Below, piece by piece: positions 39,956 to 51,303 of a DNA stretch of 64,000 nt. Under the pieces are notes generated by a model, which searched no databases, had not been told where the DNA came from, and was given only the letters and a program-made list of their open reading frames with translations. A program made the translations under genes and the position numbers. Numbering within the stretch: position 1 is the stretch's first letter; the number at the start of each line of letters is the position of its first letter. The stretch comes from Pseudomonas sp. R5-89-07. GTDB taxonomy: Bacteria; Pseudomonadota; Gammaproteobacteria; Pseudomonadales; Pseudomonadaceae. The stretch covers positions 620,001 through 684,000 of the forward strand of contig NZ_CP027727.1 of the NCBI RefSeq assembly GCF_003851685.1. Direction: 5' to 3'.

Positions 39956-41239
39956 ATGGCATTACGCGAAACATGTTTGTGGGAACACCTCACCCCCAGC
40001 CGTCCGGATCGCGCCGCGCTCAAGGGCGAGATCAAGGCGGATGTGTGCGTGATCGGCGCCGGTATCACCGGTTTGTCGGCGGCTATTCATTTGCTCGAGC
40101 AGGGTAAAAGCGTCGCCGTGCTGGAGGCCCATCGCACCGGTCACGGCGGTTCGGGACGCAACGTCGGGCTGGTCAACGCCGGTCTGTGGATCCCGCCGGA
40201 CGAGATCGAAGCCGGTTTCGGCGAAGCCGTGGGCAGTCAGCTCAACCGCATGTTGGGCGCGGCGCCGTCGCTGGTGTTCAGTCTGATCGACAAATACAAC
40301 ATCGATTGCCAATTGCGCCGCGAGGGCACCCTGCACATGGCGCACAACGCCCGTGGCGAGGCGGATTTGCGCAGTCGTGAAGAACAATGGAAGCGCCGGG
40401 GCGCGCCGGTCGAGTTGTTGACCGGGCAGGCCTGCGAGCAAGCCACCGGCACCAGCAAAATCGCCGCCGCGCTGCTGGATCGGCGCGCCGGCACCTTGAA
40501 CCCCATGGCCTACACCAGCGGCCTGGCGAATGCAGCCGTCGGCTTGGGCGGGCAGTTATTCGATCATTCTCCTGTCACCCAGCTTGAGCGCCAGGGCGCC
40601 GACTGGCTGGTGCAGACCGCCCAGGGCGCGGTGCGCGCTGCACAGGTGGTGATCGCCTCCAATGCCTACACCGAAGGTGAATGGACCGAGCTGCGCCGTA
40701 ACTTCTTCCCCGGTTATTACTATCAAGTTGCGTCGGCGCCGCTCACCGATGACGCCGCCACGCGCATCCTGCCTGGCGGCCAGGGCTCATGGGACACGCG
40801 CCAGGTGCTGAGCAGCATCCGCCGGGATGCCGAGGGTCGCCTGTTGCTCGGCAGCCTGGGCAACGGCAACCAGAAACCGGCCTGGTTCCTCAAGGCGTGG
40901 GCCGATCGAGTGCAGCAGCACTACTTCCCGTATCTCAAATCGGTGCAGTGGGAATACACCTGGACCGGCTGCATCGCCTTTACGCCCGATCACTTGATGC
41001 GTTTGTTCGAACCGGCACCCGGTCTGGTGGCGGTCACCGGTTACAACGGGCGCGGGGTGACTACCGGCAGCGTCGTCGGCAAGGCGTTCGCCGATTATTT
41101 GTGTCACCAGAATCCCCAAGCGTTGCCGATCCCCTTCGCACCGATGCAACCCCTGGCGGGTGCAGGCCTGCGCAGTTGCCTGTATGAAGCGGGTTTTTCG
41201 CTGTATCACGCGGGCCAATGCTTGCGGATCGTGATCTGA
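39956..41239 (+). CDS. amaA: L-pipecolate oxidase (FAD-dependent)
   Basis: AmaA oxidises L-pipecolate to piperideine-6-carboxylate, the substrate of AmaB. The 427-residue DAO-type flavoprotein has the dinucleotide-binding motif VIGAGITGLSAAIHLLEQG (residues 32-50). GHGGSGRNVGLVNAG follows, and a C-terminal ATGYNGRGVT-like motif (VTGYNGRGVTTGSVVGKA) contacts FAD. CTGGAG lies eight bases before the ATG. Specificity is inferred from adjacency to amaB; by sequence alone it is a general amine oxidoreductase of this class. Confidence 0.82.
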   Translation: MALRETCLWEHLTPSRPDRAALKGEIKADVCVIGAGITGLSAAIHLLEQGKSVAVLEAHRTGHGGSGRNVGLVNAGLWIPPDEIEAGFGEAVGSQLNRMLGAAPSLVFSLIDKYNIDCQLRREGTLHMAHNARGEADLRSREEQWKRRGAPVELLTGQACEQATGTSKIAAALLDRRAGTLNPMAYTSGLANAAVGLGGQLFDHSPVTQLERQGADWLVQTAQGAVRAAQVVIASNAYTEGEWTELRRNFFPGYYYQVASAPLTDDAATRILPGGQGSWDTRQVLSSIRRDAEGRLLLGSLGNGNQKPAWFLKAWADRVQQHYFPYLKSVQWEYTWTGCIAFTPDHLMRLFEPAPGLVAVTGYNGRGVTTGSVVGKAFADYLCHQNPQALPIPFAPMQPLAGAGLRSCLYEAGFSLYHAGQCLRIVI

Positions 41240-41259
41240 TCCGTGAAATACACCTCAAA

Positions 41260-41282
41260 AGCCGGCATTTTCTTAGCCGGCT
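41260..41282 (+). terminator. Stem-loop after amaA, possible terminator
   Basis: AGCCGGC (41260-41266) and GCCGGCT (41276-41282) form a 7-bp GC-rich stem about 20 bases after the amaA stop. There is no T-run, so termination is uncertain. Confidence 0.45.
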
Positions 41283-41316
41283 ATCCATCTGTATTGGTGC
41301 AAGTCGTAGCAGTCGC

Positions 41317-41331
41317 GCACTGTAAATGTGC
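41317..41331 (+). promoter_or_regulatory. Candidate NtrC enhancer site upstream of braC
   Basis: GCAC-N7-GTGC (41317-41331) has the arm spacing of the enteric NtrC palindrome (TGCACCA-N3-TGGTGCA). It lies about 210 bases upstream of the sigma-54 promoter, a normal enhancer distance. An isolated TTGGTGCA at 41294-41301 and an imperfect repeat GCAGGTGCCACC/GGTTGCACCTGT (41387-41398, 41427-41438) may be further sites. Confidence 0.5.
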
Positions 41332-41528
41332 ACTTCCGTTACGCACGGGGTTACAGGTAGTGGAGCTGTCGTTTATCGCTACGGTTGCAGGTGCCACCGC
41401 TAAAGGTTGTACTTTTTTGACTGACTGGTTGCACCTGTCGGGGCTAGGCGGTTGCACGTCCTGGCAAAGGGACTCGAAACGCCTGTAATTACAATGACAC
41501 CGTGTCTTTTTGAAGAATAAAAACGTAA

Positions 41529-41544
41529 TGGCACGCGGCTTGCT
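41529..41544 (+). promoter_or_regulatory. Sigma-54 promoter of braC
   Basis: TGGCACG-N4-TTGCT matches the sigma-54 consensus at every defined position, with GG (41530-41531) and GC (41542-41543) 12 bases apart. The predicted start near 41555 leaves a leader of about 60 bases. The rest of 41240-41613 holds only the stem-loop and repeat elements listed separately. Confidence 0.8.
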
Positions 41545-41613
41545 CTGAGCTTTCGGTGAAAGGTTTGAATGCAAGTTGTCGTGCCAAAAATCAAAAATAT
41601 CGGAGCACCACTC

Positions 41614-42750
41614 ATGTCCCAGACGTTTTACAAGAAAGGTTTTCTGGCCCTCGCCGTTGCAGCGGCGCTGGGTGTTTCTACGTTTGTTCAAGCTGATGTG
41701 AAAATTGGCGTGGCAGGCCCGATGACGGGCGCCAACGCCGCTTTCGGTGAGCAGTACATGAAGGGTGCCCAGGCGGCTGCCGATGAGGTCAACAAGGCCG
41801 GTGGCATCAACGGCGAGAAGATCGTGCTGGTGGCCGGCGATGACGCCTGCGAGCCCAAACAAGCGGTGGCCGTGGCCAACCGCCTGGCCGACCAGGACAA
41901 AGTGATCGGCGTGGTCGGGCACTTCTGCTCGTCCAACACCATCCCGGCCTCCGAGGTGTATGACGAAGCGGGCATCATCGCGATCACCCCAGGCTCCACC
42001 AACCCACAGGTGACCGAGCGGGGCCTTGGCGCCATGTTCCGCATGTGCGGGCGTGACGACCAGCAGGGCATCGTTGCCGGCGACTACATCGTCGACGTGC
42101 TCAAGGGCAAGAAAGTCGCGGTCATCAACGACAAGGACACCTACGGCAAAGGCCTGGCCGATGCCACCGCTGCCCAGTTGACCAAGCGCGGCGTGAAGCC
42201 GGTGCTGGAAGAAGGCCTGACCCGTGGCGAAAAAGACTTCAGCGCCCTGGTCACCAAGATCCGCTCCCTGGGCGCCGACGTCGTGTACTTCGGTGGCCTG
42301 CACCCGGAAGCCGGCCCGCTGGTTCGCCAGATCCGTGAAGCTGGCTTGAAAGACGTCAAGTTCATGTCCGACGACGGCATCGTGACCGACGAGCTGGTGG
42401 CGACTGCTGGTGGTGCGCAGTACGTGGACGGCGTCTACATGACCTTCGGCGCCGACCCGCGTCTGCTGCCGGACAGCAAGGCGGTAGTGGAACAGTTCCG
42501 CAAAAACGGTACCGAGCCGGAAGGGTACACCTTGTACGCCTACGCCTCGATCCAGGCCCTGGCCGCCGGCTTCAACGGTGCCAAGTCCAACAAGGGCGAG
42601 GACGCCGCCAAATGGTTGAAGGCTCACCCGGTCAAAACCGTCATGGGCGAAAAAGCCTGGGATGCCAAGGGTGACCTGAAAATCTCCGACTACGTGGTGT
42701 ACCAGTGGGACAAGGACGGTAAATACCACCAGCTGGAAAAGCAGAAGTAA
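41614..42750 (+). CDS. braC: Branched-chain amino acid ABC transporter substrate-binding protein BraC
   Basis: BraC is the periplasmic binding protein for Leu, Ile, Val (and often Ala/Thr) of the Bra importer. The 378-residue precursor has a signal peptide ending STFVQA, and the mature start is DVKIGVAGPMTGANAAFG. GDDACEPKQ and GHFCSSNTIPAS supply the conserved Cys pair. The ATG at 41614 follows CGGAGCA. It is preceded by a sigma-54 promoter and separated from braD by a REP pair that may reduce downstream expression relative to the abundant binding protein. Confidence 0.95.
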   Translation: MSQTFYKKGFLALAVAAALGVSTFVQADVKIGVAGPMTGANAAFGEQYMKGAQAAADEVNKAGGINGEKIVLVAGDDACEPKQAVAVANRLADQDKVIGVVGHFCSSNTIPASEVYDEAGIIAITPGSTNPQVTERGLGAMFRMCGRDDQQGIVAGDYIVDVLKGKKVAVINDKDTYGKGLADATAAQLTKRGVKPVLEEGLTRGEKDFSALVTKIRSLGADVVYFGGLHPEAGPLVRQIREAGLKDVKFMSDDGIVTDELVATAGGAQYVDGVYMTFGADPRLLPDSKAVVEQFRKNGTEPEGYTLYAYASIQALAAGFNGAKSNKGEDAAKWLKAHPVKTVMGEKAWDAKGDLKISDYVVYQWDKDGKYHQLEKQK

Positions 42751-42753
42751 GCC

Positions 42754-42844
42754 ATGTGGGAGGGGGCTTGCCCCCGATAGCGGTGTGTCAGTCATTAGAT
42801 GTCTAGCTGACCTGCCGCATCGGGGGCAAGCCCCCTCCCACATT
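42754..42844. repeat. REP pair (REPIN), long geometry, between braC and braD
   Basis: GTGGGAGGGGGCTTGCCCCC and GGGGGCAAGCCCCCTCCCAC flank a spacer with AGCGGTGTGTCAGTC and GCTGACCTGCCGC. It begins four bases after the braC stop codon. Confidence 0.9.
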
Positions 42845-42933
42845 GGGACAGTGTTGTTATTGAGATCTGTCTTTTCCTCCAGAAGCGCCGCACACCCACC
42901 GGTGTGCAGGTGCTCACCGCGTGAGATTGCGTT

Positions 42934-43848
42934 ATGGATGGTATTTTCCTGCAGCAACTGGTCAATGGCCTGACCCTCGGGTCAGTCTATGGCCTGATCG
43001 CCATCGGCTACACGATGGTCTATGGCATCATTGGCATGATCAACTTCGCCCACGGCGAGGTGTATATGATTTCCGCTTATCTCGCGGCGATCAGTCTGGC
43101 ACTGCTGGCTTACTTCGGCATCGAATCCTTCCCGCTGCTCATTCTCGGCACCCTGATCTTCACCGTCGTCGTCACCGGCGTGTACGGCTGGGTCATCGAG
43201 CGTGTCGCCTACAAGCCGCTGCGTAACTCCACCCGACTGGCTCCGCTGATCAGCGCCATCGGCATTTCGCTGATCCTGCAGAACTACGCGCAAATCGCCC
43301 AGGGCGCCAAGCAACAAGGCATTCCCACCCTGCTGGCCGGCGCCTGGCGTGTCGATATCGGCAGCGGGTTCGTGCAGCTGACCTACACCAAAGTGTTCAT
43401 CCTCGTGGCGGCATTCGCCGGCATGGCGTTGCTCACCTACATCATCAAATACACCAAGCTTGGCCGCATGTGCCGAGCCACCCAGCAAGACCGCAAGATG
43501 GCCTCGATCCTGGGCATCAACACCGACCGCGTGATCTCCTACGTATTCGTCATCGGCGCCGCCATGGCCGCGCTGGCCGGCGTGCTGATCACCCTCAATT
43601 ACGGCACCTTCGACTTCTATGCCGGCTTCATCATTGGCATCAAGGCATTTACCGCAGCGGTACTCGGCGGCATTGGCTCCCTGCCTGGGGCGATGCTGGG
43701 CGGGATCATCCTGGGTATTTCCGAGTCGCTGTTCTCGGGGTTGATCAACTCTGACTACAAAGACGTGTTCAGTTTCTCCCTGCTGGTGGTGATTCTGATT
43801 TTCCGTCCCCAGGGCCTGCTTGGTCGCCCACTCGTGGCGAAGGTGTAA
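42934..43848 (+). CDS. braD: Branched-chain amino acid ABC transporter permease BraD (LivH family)
   Basis: BraD is one of the two membrane-spanning subunits of the importer. The 304-residue protein has about eight hydrophobic segments. LTLGSVYGLIAIGYTMVYGI and the LGGIGSLPGAMLGGIILG motif are characteristic of LivH. RATQQDRKMASILGI is the cytoplasmic ATPase-contact loop. Two bases separate it from braE. Confidence 0.95.
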   Translation: MDGIFLQQLVNGLTLGSVYGLIAIGYTMVYGIIGMINFAHGEVYMISAYLAAISLALLAYFGIESFPLLILGTLIFTVVVTGVYGWVIERVAYKPLRNSTRLAPLISAIGISLILQNYAQIAQGAKQQGIPTLLAGAWRVDIGSGFVQLTYTKVFILVAAFAGMALLTYIIKYTKLGRMCRATQQDRKMASILGINTDRVISYVFVIGAAMAALAGVLITLNYGTFDFYAGFIIGIKAFTAAVLGGIGSLPGAMLGGIILGISESLFSGLINSDYKDVFSFSLLVVILIFRPQGLLGRPLVAKV

Positions 43849-43850
43849 AC

Positions 43851-45124
<1,274 letters not shown>

Positions 45125-45128
<4 letters not shown>

Positions 45129-46000
45129 GCAAGGAAGTCGTCCTTTCCGTTGAGCACCTGATGATGCACTTCGGTGGCATCAAGGCCTTGAGCGATGTGA
45201 GCCTCAAGGTCAAGCGCAACTCGATCTTCGCCCTGATCGGCCCCAACGGCGCAGGCAAGACCACCGTGTTCAACTGCCTCACCGGTTTCTACAAGGCCAG
45301 TGGCGGCAAGATCGAACTCAACGTGCGTGGCAAGCAGACCAATGTCATCCAGTTGCTGGGCGAGCGCTTCCAGGCCACCGATTTCGTGTCGCCGAAAAGC
45401 TTTCTCAGCCGGGTGTACTACAAGATGTTCGGCGGCACTCACCTGGTGAACCGCGCCGGCCTGGCGCGCACTTTCCAGAACATTCGCCTGTTCAAGGAAA
45501 TGTCGGTGCTGGAAAACCTGCTGGTGGCCCAGCACATGTGGGTCAACCGCAACATGCTCGCGGGTATCCTCAACACCAAGGGCTACCGCAAGGCTGAAAG
45601 CGATGCCCTTGACCATGCGTTCTACTGGCTGGAAGTGGTGGACCTGGTGGACTGCGCCAACCGCCTGGCCGGTGAGCTTTCCTACGGCCAGCAGCGCCGC
45701 CTGGAAATCGCCCGCGCGATGTGCACGCGGCCGCAGATCATCTGCCTGGATGAACCGGCAGCCGGCCTCAACCCCCAGGAAACCGAAGCCCTCAGCGCGA
45801 TGATTCGCCTGTTGCGCGACGAACACGACCTCACGGTGGTGCTGATCGAACACGACATGGGCATGGTGATGAGTATTTCCGACCACATCGTGGTGCTGGA
45901 CCACGGCAACGTGATCGCCGAAGGCGGGCCGGACGCGATCCGCAACGACCCGAAAGTGATTGCCGCCTACCTGGGCGCGGACGAAGAGGAACTCGTATGA
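45125..46000 (+). CDS. braF: Branched-chain amino acid ABC transporter ATPase BraF (LivG family)
   Basis: BraF is one of the two ATPase subunits energising uptake. The 291-residue protein has Walker A GPNGAGKTT, the signature LSYGQQRRLEIARA, Walker B IICLDEPAAGLNP and the H-loop VLIEHDMGMV. A longer insertion between Walker A and the Q-loop (about residues 65-120) is typical of LivG. It overlaps both neighbours by four bases, so the permease and ATPase genes are tightly coupled. Confidence 0.95.
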
Positions 46001-46713
46001 ACGGGCCTATCCTCGAAATGAAGGACCTGGACGTGTTCTACGGCCCGATCCAGGCCCTGAAAAAAGTCTCGCTGCACATCAACGAAGGCGAGACCGTCAG
46101 CCTGATCGGCTCCAACGGCGCGGGCAAATCCACGCTGCTGATGTCGATCTTTGGCCAGCCAAGGGCCGAGTCGGGGCAGATCCTCTATAACGGCGTGGAC
46201 ATTACCCACAAGTCGTCTCATTACATCGCCTCCAATGGCATCGCGCAGTCGCCGGAAGGGCGCCGGGTATTCCCCGACATGACCGTCGAGGAAAACCTGC
46301 TGATGGGCACCATCCCCATTGGCGACAAGTTCGCGCAGGAAGACATGCAGCGCATGTTCGAGCTGTTTCCACGGCTCAAGGAGCGGCGTAACCAGCGCGC
46401 GATGACCATGTCCGGTGGCGAACAGCAAATGCTCGCCATCGCCCGCGCACTGATGAGCCGGCCCAAGCTGTTGCTGCTCGATGAGCCCAGCCTGGGCCTG
46501 GCACCGATTGTGGTGAAGCAGATCTTTTCTACCCTGCGCGAGTTGGCATCCACCGGGATGACCATCTTTTTGGTGGAACAGAACGCCAACCACGCCCTGC
46601 GCCTGTCGGATCGGGCGTACGTGATGGTCAACGGCGAGATTCGCCTGACAGGCACCGGCAAGGAACTGCTGGTGAACGAGGAAGTGCGCAACGCCTACCT
46701 CGGCGGCCACTGA
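45997..46713 (+). CDS. braG: Branched-chain amino acid ABC transporter ATPase BraG (LivF family)
   Basis: BraG is the second ATPase subunit. The 238-residue protein has Walker A GSNGAGKST, signature MSGGEQQMLAIARAL, Walker B LLLLDEPSLGLAP and switch H in FLVEQNANHAL. It is last in braCDEFG, overlapping braF by four bases, and is followed by a REP pair. Confidence 0.95.
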   Translation: MNGPILEMKDLDVFYGPIQALKKVSLHINEGETVSLIGSNGAGKSTLLMSIFGQPRAESGQILYNGVDITHKSSHYIASNGIAQSPEGRRVFPDMTVEENLLMGTIPIGDKFAQEDMQRMFELFPRLKERRNQRAMTMSGGEQQMLAIARALMSRPKLLLLDEPSLGLAPIVVKQIFSTLRELASTGMTIFLVEQNANHALRLSDRAYVMVNGEIRLTGTGKELLVNEEVRNAYLGGH

Positions 46714-46734
46714 TCTAACTAACACCTCGGTCCC

Positions 46735-46826
46735 CTGTGGGAGGGGGCTTGCCCCCGATGGCGGTATGTCAGTATCAACTGTACTGACTGAGCCACCGCT
46801 ATCGGGAGCAAGCCCCCTCCCACATT
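46735..46826. repeat. REP pair (REPIN), long geometry
   Basis: GTGGGAGGGGGCTTGCCCCC and GGGAGCAAGCCCCCTCCCAC flank a spacer containing GCGGTATGTCAGT and GACTGAGCCACCGC. It lies 22 bases after the braG stop. Confidence 0.9.
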
Positions 46827-48251
<1,425 letters not shown>

Positions 48252-48273
48252 GGCTTTACACCGAGTCGTCTGC

Positions 48274-48345
48274 ATCGGGGGCAAGCCCCCTCCCACATTT
48301 GAATGTATTCACAAATCAAAAGGAGGGAGGGGGCTTGCCCCCGAT
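48274..48345. repeat. REP pair (REPIN), short geometry
   Basis: GGGGGCAAGCCCCCTCCCAC is canonical; the right arm GGAGGGAGGGGGCTTGCCCC carries a changed outer end. The spacer ATTTGAATGTATTCACAAAT is shared with other short pairs in the window. Confidence 0.87.
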
Positions 48346-48438
48346 GGCGTCAAAACTGCCAAAAACAGGGCATAAGGTACACTCCACTCCTGAAAACCCT
48401 CCGCACTGTGCGGTTTAAAGGTTTTGACGGGAGGAAAT

Positions 48439-49344
48439 GTGAGTAACCGAGGTGAGCAGGCACTGCTCAAACAATCGACCATCCTGATGTTCGCGGTCGC
48501 GATCGCCGGGATTGTCACGGGTGTGATATCCGGCGCCCAATCCATTCTGTTCGACGGCTTTTTCTCGCTGATCGCCACCGCCATCAAGGTGCTGATGCTG
48601 ATCACGGCCAAGCTGATCGCCAAGAAAAGCAACGAGCGTTTCCAGTTCGGCTACTGGCACCTGGAGCCCATGGTGCTGTTGATCGAAGGCAGCTTTCTGT
48701 TGTTGATCGCCATCTATGCGTTCCTCAACGGCGTGTTCGGCATCATCAATGGCGGGCGCGAGATCGAGCTGGGCCTGGTGATTGTTTACGCGGCGTTGTT
48801 TACCGTGGTGGAGTTTGCCTACTTCTTCTACGTGCGCTACCGCAATCGCCGCTTGAAATCCTCGCTGATCCAGTTCGACAACATCAGTTGGCTGGTGGAC
48901 GCGATGCTGTCGGTGGGCTTGTTGATCAGCTTTCTGGCGGCACTGCTACTCAAGTCCCAGGGCTATGGCGAGTGGGCGGTGTATGTCGACCCGCTGATCC
49001 TGATTCTGCTGGCCCTGAGCATGCTGGCGCCGGCGTTCAAGATCCTGCGCCCGGCGTTGCGTGAAGTATTGGGGATTGCCCCGGACCACCTGGATGACAC
49101 AGTGCGCGAAGTGATGGATGCGGCCCAGGCCAGGCATGGCTTCGACGATTACGTGTCCTATGTGCAAAAGCACGGGCGCGCGCGGTTCATCGAAATCCAT
49201 GTGGTGTTGCCGGCGGATTACCCGGTAGATAACGTCGCCACCCTGGACCGGCTGCGCGAAGAGATATCCACAGGGCTCGGCACGCCGGATGCGGCGCGCT
49301 GGCTGACGATCAGCTTTACCGGGGATCGCAAGTGGATTGCGTGA
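48439..49344 (+). CDS. Cation diffusion facilitator family transporter
   Basis: This 301-residue inner-membrane protein has about six spans in the CDF arrangement (AVAIAGIVTGVISGAQSILF, VLLIEGSFLLLIAIYAF) and a cytoplasmic C-terminal domain (EVLGIAPDHLDDTVREV). Such proteins export divalent metals by proton exchange. The usual HxxxD of span five reads SWLVD, and span two has DGFFS where two acidic residues are common, so the metal site may be atypical. GTG 48439 is chosen because GGAGGAA lies directly upstream. Substrate unknown. Confidence 0.85.
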   Translation: MSNRGEQALLKQSTILMFAVAIAGIVTGVISGAQSILFDGFFSLIATAIKVLMLITAKLIAKKSNERFQFGYWHLEPMVLLIEGSFLLLIAIYAFLNGVFGIINGGREIELGLVIVYAALFTVVEFAYFFYVRYRNRRLKSSLIQFDNISWLVDAMLSVGLLISFLAALLLKSQGYGEWAVYVDPLILILLALSMLAPAFKILRPALREVLGIAPDHLDDTVREVMDAAQARHGFDDYVSYVQKHGRARFIEIHVVLPADYPVDNVATLDRLREEISTGLGTPDAARWLTISFTGDRKWIA

Positions 49345-49359
49345 GACCGAGGTGAGGCT

Positions 49360-49430
49360 ATCGGGGGCAAGCCCCCTCCCACATTTGAATGTATTCACAA
49401 ATCAAAGTGTGGGAGGGGCTTGCCCCCGAT
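49360..49430. repeat. REP pair (REPIN), short geometry
   Basis: GGGGGCAAGCCCCCTCCCAC and GTGGGAGGGGCTTGCCCCC (one G shorter) flank the spacer ATTTGAATGTATTCACAAAT. It sits between convergent genes. Confidence 0.9.
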
Positions 49431-49443
49431 GAGGCCCTGAAGC

Positions 49444-50541
49444 TCAGCCCAGATGCCGGATCAGCCCCTGATAGCAAGTAGCCAAATGATAAGGCGTGGT
49501 AGAAGGCATGTCCCGCCGGCTCACCAAGCCCTGGGCATCCAGGCATTCGTGCCAGCCCTTGTCATGCAGGAAGTTGCTTTGCAGCGCCAGCAACTGGCGC
49601 TGTAACACCGCTTCACTGCCGGGCCGCAAGGTCAAGGCCCGCAGGTATTCTGCCTGGGCCCAGATACGTTGCGTGCCGTCGCGCACGCTGCCGTCCAGGG
49701 CGAGCATGCCGCTGACCGCACCGCTCTTATCCACACCGCATTGCTCGGCATATTCGAACGCTCGCGTCAGTGAGGCATGCAGCGGCGTACCCCGCAGCAC
49801 ATCCGACGATTCGAGCAAAAAGAACCATTCGAACTGGTGCCCTGGCTCGAACCAGTTATCCACAGCGCCTAAGGGTTTTTCCATCATCACGCCGTGCTGG
49901 CGGTCGATAAAGCGCTTTTGCAGGGCGCTGGCCAGGTCCAGCAGGGCGTCGCGCGTGATGGCATCTTCACGCACTGCCAGCGTGGCGAGAAAGCCTTCGG
50001 CGAGGTGCATCAGCGGGTTCTGCAAGGGGCCGGAGTCGAGGCTTGACCAGTTGCGCTCCAGCACCGCCTCGTACAGGCCGTCGCCCGTGGCAAAGCGTTC
50101 GGCCACCACCGCCAGCGCGGCATTGAGCACCGACTCCACCAAGGGTTCGCGTACCTTGGCCCAGTAATGGGCGCAGGCGAAGATGATGAAGGCGTGGGTG
50201 TAGAGGTCTTTGCGTTTATCCAGCGGCTGCCCGGCCGGGTCGATGCTGTAGAACCAGCCGCCATGCTCGGCGTCGTGGAAGTGCCGCTGCAGTGAACGAA
50301 ACAGCGCGGCGGCGCGTTCCTCGGCAAAGGCTGCACCGGGCTCGCCGATCAGGCTGGCGAACAGGTACAACTGCCGGGCGCAGGCCATGGCGCGGTAGCG
50401 TTGCGGGGGCAGTGGGTGGTGGTCGGCGTCCAGAGCTTCGTATGGCAACGCCAGGTCGGCATTCCAGCCCGGGCCTTGCCAGAGCGGCACGATCAGGTCG
50501 TGGAAGTGCGTGAGCACGGAATTCAAGAGAGGTTGGGGCAT
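49444..50541 (-). CDS. AGE family epimerase/isomerase
   Basis: This 365-residue protein has the alpha/alpha-barrel N-acylglucosamine 2-epimerase fold. Markers are GGWFYSIDPAGQPLDKRKDLYTHAF (about residues 93-117), NPLMHLAEGFLA, PGHQFEWFFLL and RIWAQAEYLRAL. The conserved His residues in YTHAF, LMHLAE and PGHQFEW would serve proton transfer. The family includes GlcNAc 2-epimerases, cellobiose epimerases and YihS-type mannose/sulfoquinovose isomerases. The KRKDLYTHAF pattern favours a mannose-isomerase-like enzyme, but the substrate cannot be fixed. It is monocistronic between two REP pairs. Confidence 0.82.
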   Translation of the reverse strand: MPQPLLNSVLTHFHDLIVPLWQGPGWNADLALPYEALDADHHPLPPQRYRAMACARQLYLFASLIGEPGAAFAEERAAALFRSLQRHFHDAEHGGWFYSIDPAGQPLDKRKDLYTHAFIIFACAHYWAKVREPLVESVLNAALAVVAERFATGDGLYEAVLERNWSSLDSGPLQNPLMHLAEGFLATLAVREDAITRDALLDLASALQKRFIDRQHGVMMEKPLGAVDNWFEPGHQFEWFFLLESSDVLRGTPLHASLTRAFEYAEQCGVDKSGAVSGMLALDGSVRDGTQRIWAQAEYLRALTLRPGSEAVLQRQLLALQSNFLHDKGWHECLDAQGLVSRRDMPSTTPYHLATCYQGLIRHLG

Positions 50542-50616
50542 CGGCTGGCGTCGTCACGGCAGGGGTGTGGCGCGCATGGTATCAGGCTTGGGAACTGTGT
50601 TGTCTGTGGCACCGCT

Positions 50617-50688
50617 ATCGGGGGCAAGCCCCCTCCCACATTTGAATGTATTCACACATCACAGTGTGGGAGGGGGCTTGCCCCCGAT
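50617..50688. repeat. REP pair (REPIN), short geometry
   Basis: GGGGGCAAGCCCCCTCCCAC and GTGGGAGGGGGCTTGCCCCC flank ATTTGAATGTATTCACACAT. It lies downstream of hupE. Confidence 0.9.
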
Positions 50689-50710
50689 GAGGCCCCAGCA
50701 GCGCTGAAGA

Positions 50711-51283
50711 TCAGCCTGCCAGCAACCAGACCCCAGTCGCTGCGGAAGCAGCCCCCGCCACTCGCACCAACGGCGCGGCCGCCGCTGGCAGCAAGCGCAC
50801 CACGGCATAACCCGCCGCGTGCAGCGCTGCGGTCGCGCCGACAAACCCGGCCGCATACGCCCAGGGGCTGGACATGTCCGGCAGCTCCAAGCCATGGGCC
50901 ACGCCGTGAAACAGCGCAAACAGTGCCGTCGCGCCCACCGCCACAAACAACGGTGGCCGCACCGCCAGTGCCACCGCCAGGCCCAGGGCCAGCACCGAGG
51001 CGGCAATCCCGCTTTCCAGCGCCGGCAATTGGAGGCCTTCGAAACCCAACATGCCGCCGATCAACATAGTGCCGACAAACGCGCAAGGCAGCGCCCAACG
51101 TGCATTGCCTTTTTGCTGCGCCGCCCACAGCCCGACCGCAACCATGGCCAGCAGGTGGTCAAGACCGCCCAGCGGGTGGCTGATGCCGGCGACCAGGCCG
51201 TTGTCGCCGTGGCCCGGGTGAGCGAAGGCGAGGGCGGGGGCCAGCAGCAAAGCAGCGGCAGCGAACAGTTTCTTGAGGTTCAT
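50711..51283 (-). CDS. ureJ: HupE/UreJ family nickel-transport membrane protein
   Basis: This 190-residue protein has a signal-like first segment ending LAFA, followed by HPGHGD and about six spans. Conserved metal-site motifs are HPLGGLDHLLAMVAVGLWA and FHGVAHGLELP. HupE/UreJ proteins are thought to allow nickel entry for hydrogenase or urease. Its place 20 bases after ureG, at the end of the urease accessory operon, supports a role in supplying nickel to urease. Confidence 0.9.
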   Translation of the reverse strand: MNLKKLFAAAALLLAPALAFAHPGHGDNGLVAGISHPLGGLDHLLAMVAVGLWAAQQKGNARWALPCAFVGTMLIGGMLGFEGLQLPALESGIAASVLALGLAVALAVRPPLFVAVGATALFALFHGVAHGLELPDMSSPWAYAAGFVGATAALHAAGYAVVRLLPAAAAPLVRVAGAASAATGVWLLAG

Positions 51284-51303
51284 AAACAGGCTCCGTAGGG
51301 AAA

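Noticed and set aside
41260..41282. Riboswitch or structured leader of braC
   Set aside because: The stem-loop lies far upstream of the predicted sigma-54 start, so it is not part of the braC mRNA. It is better explained as the 3' end of amaA.
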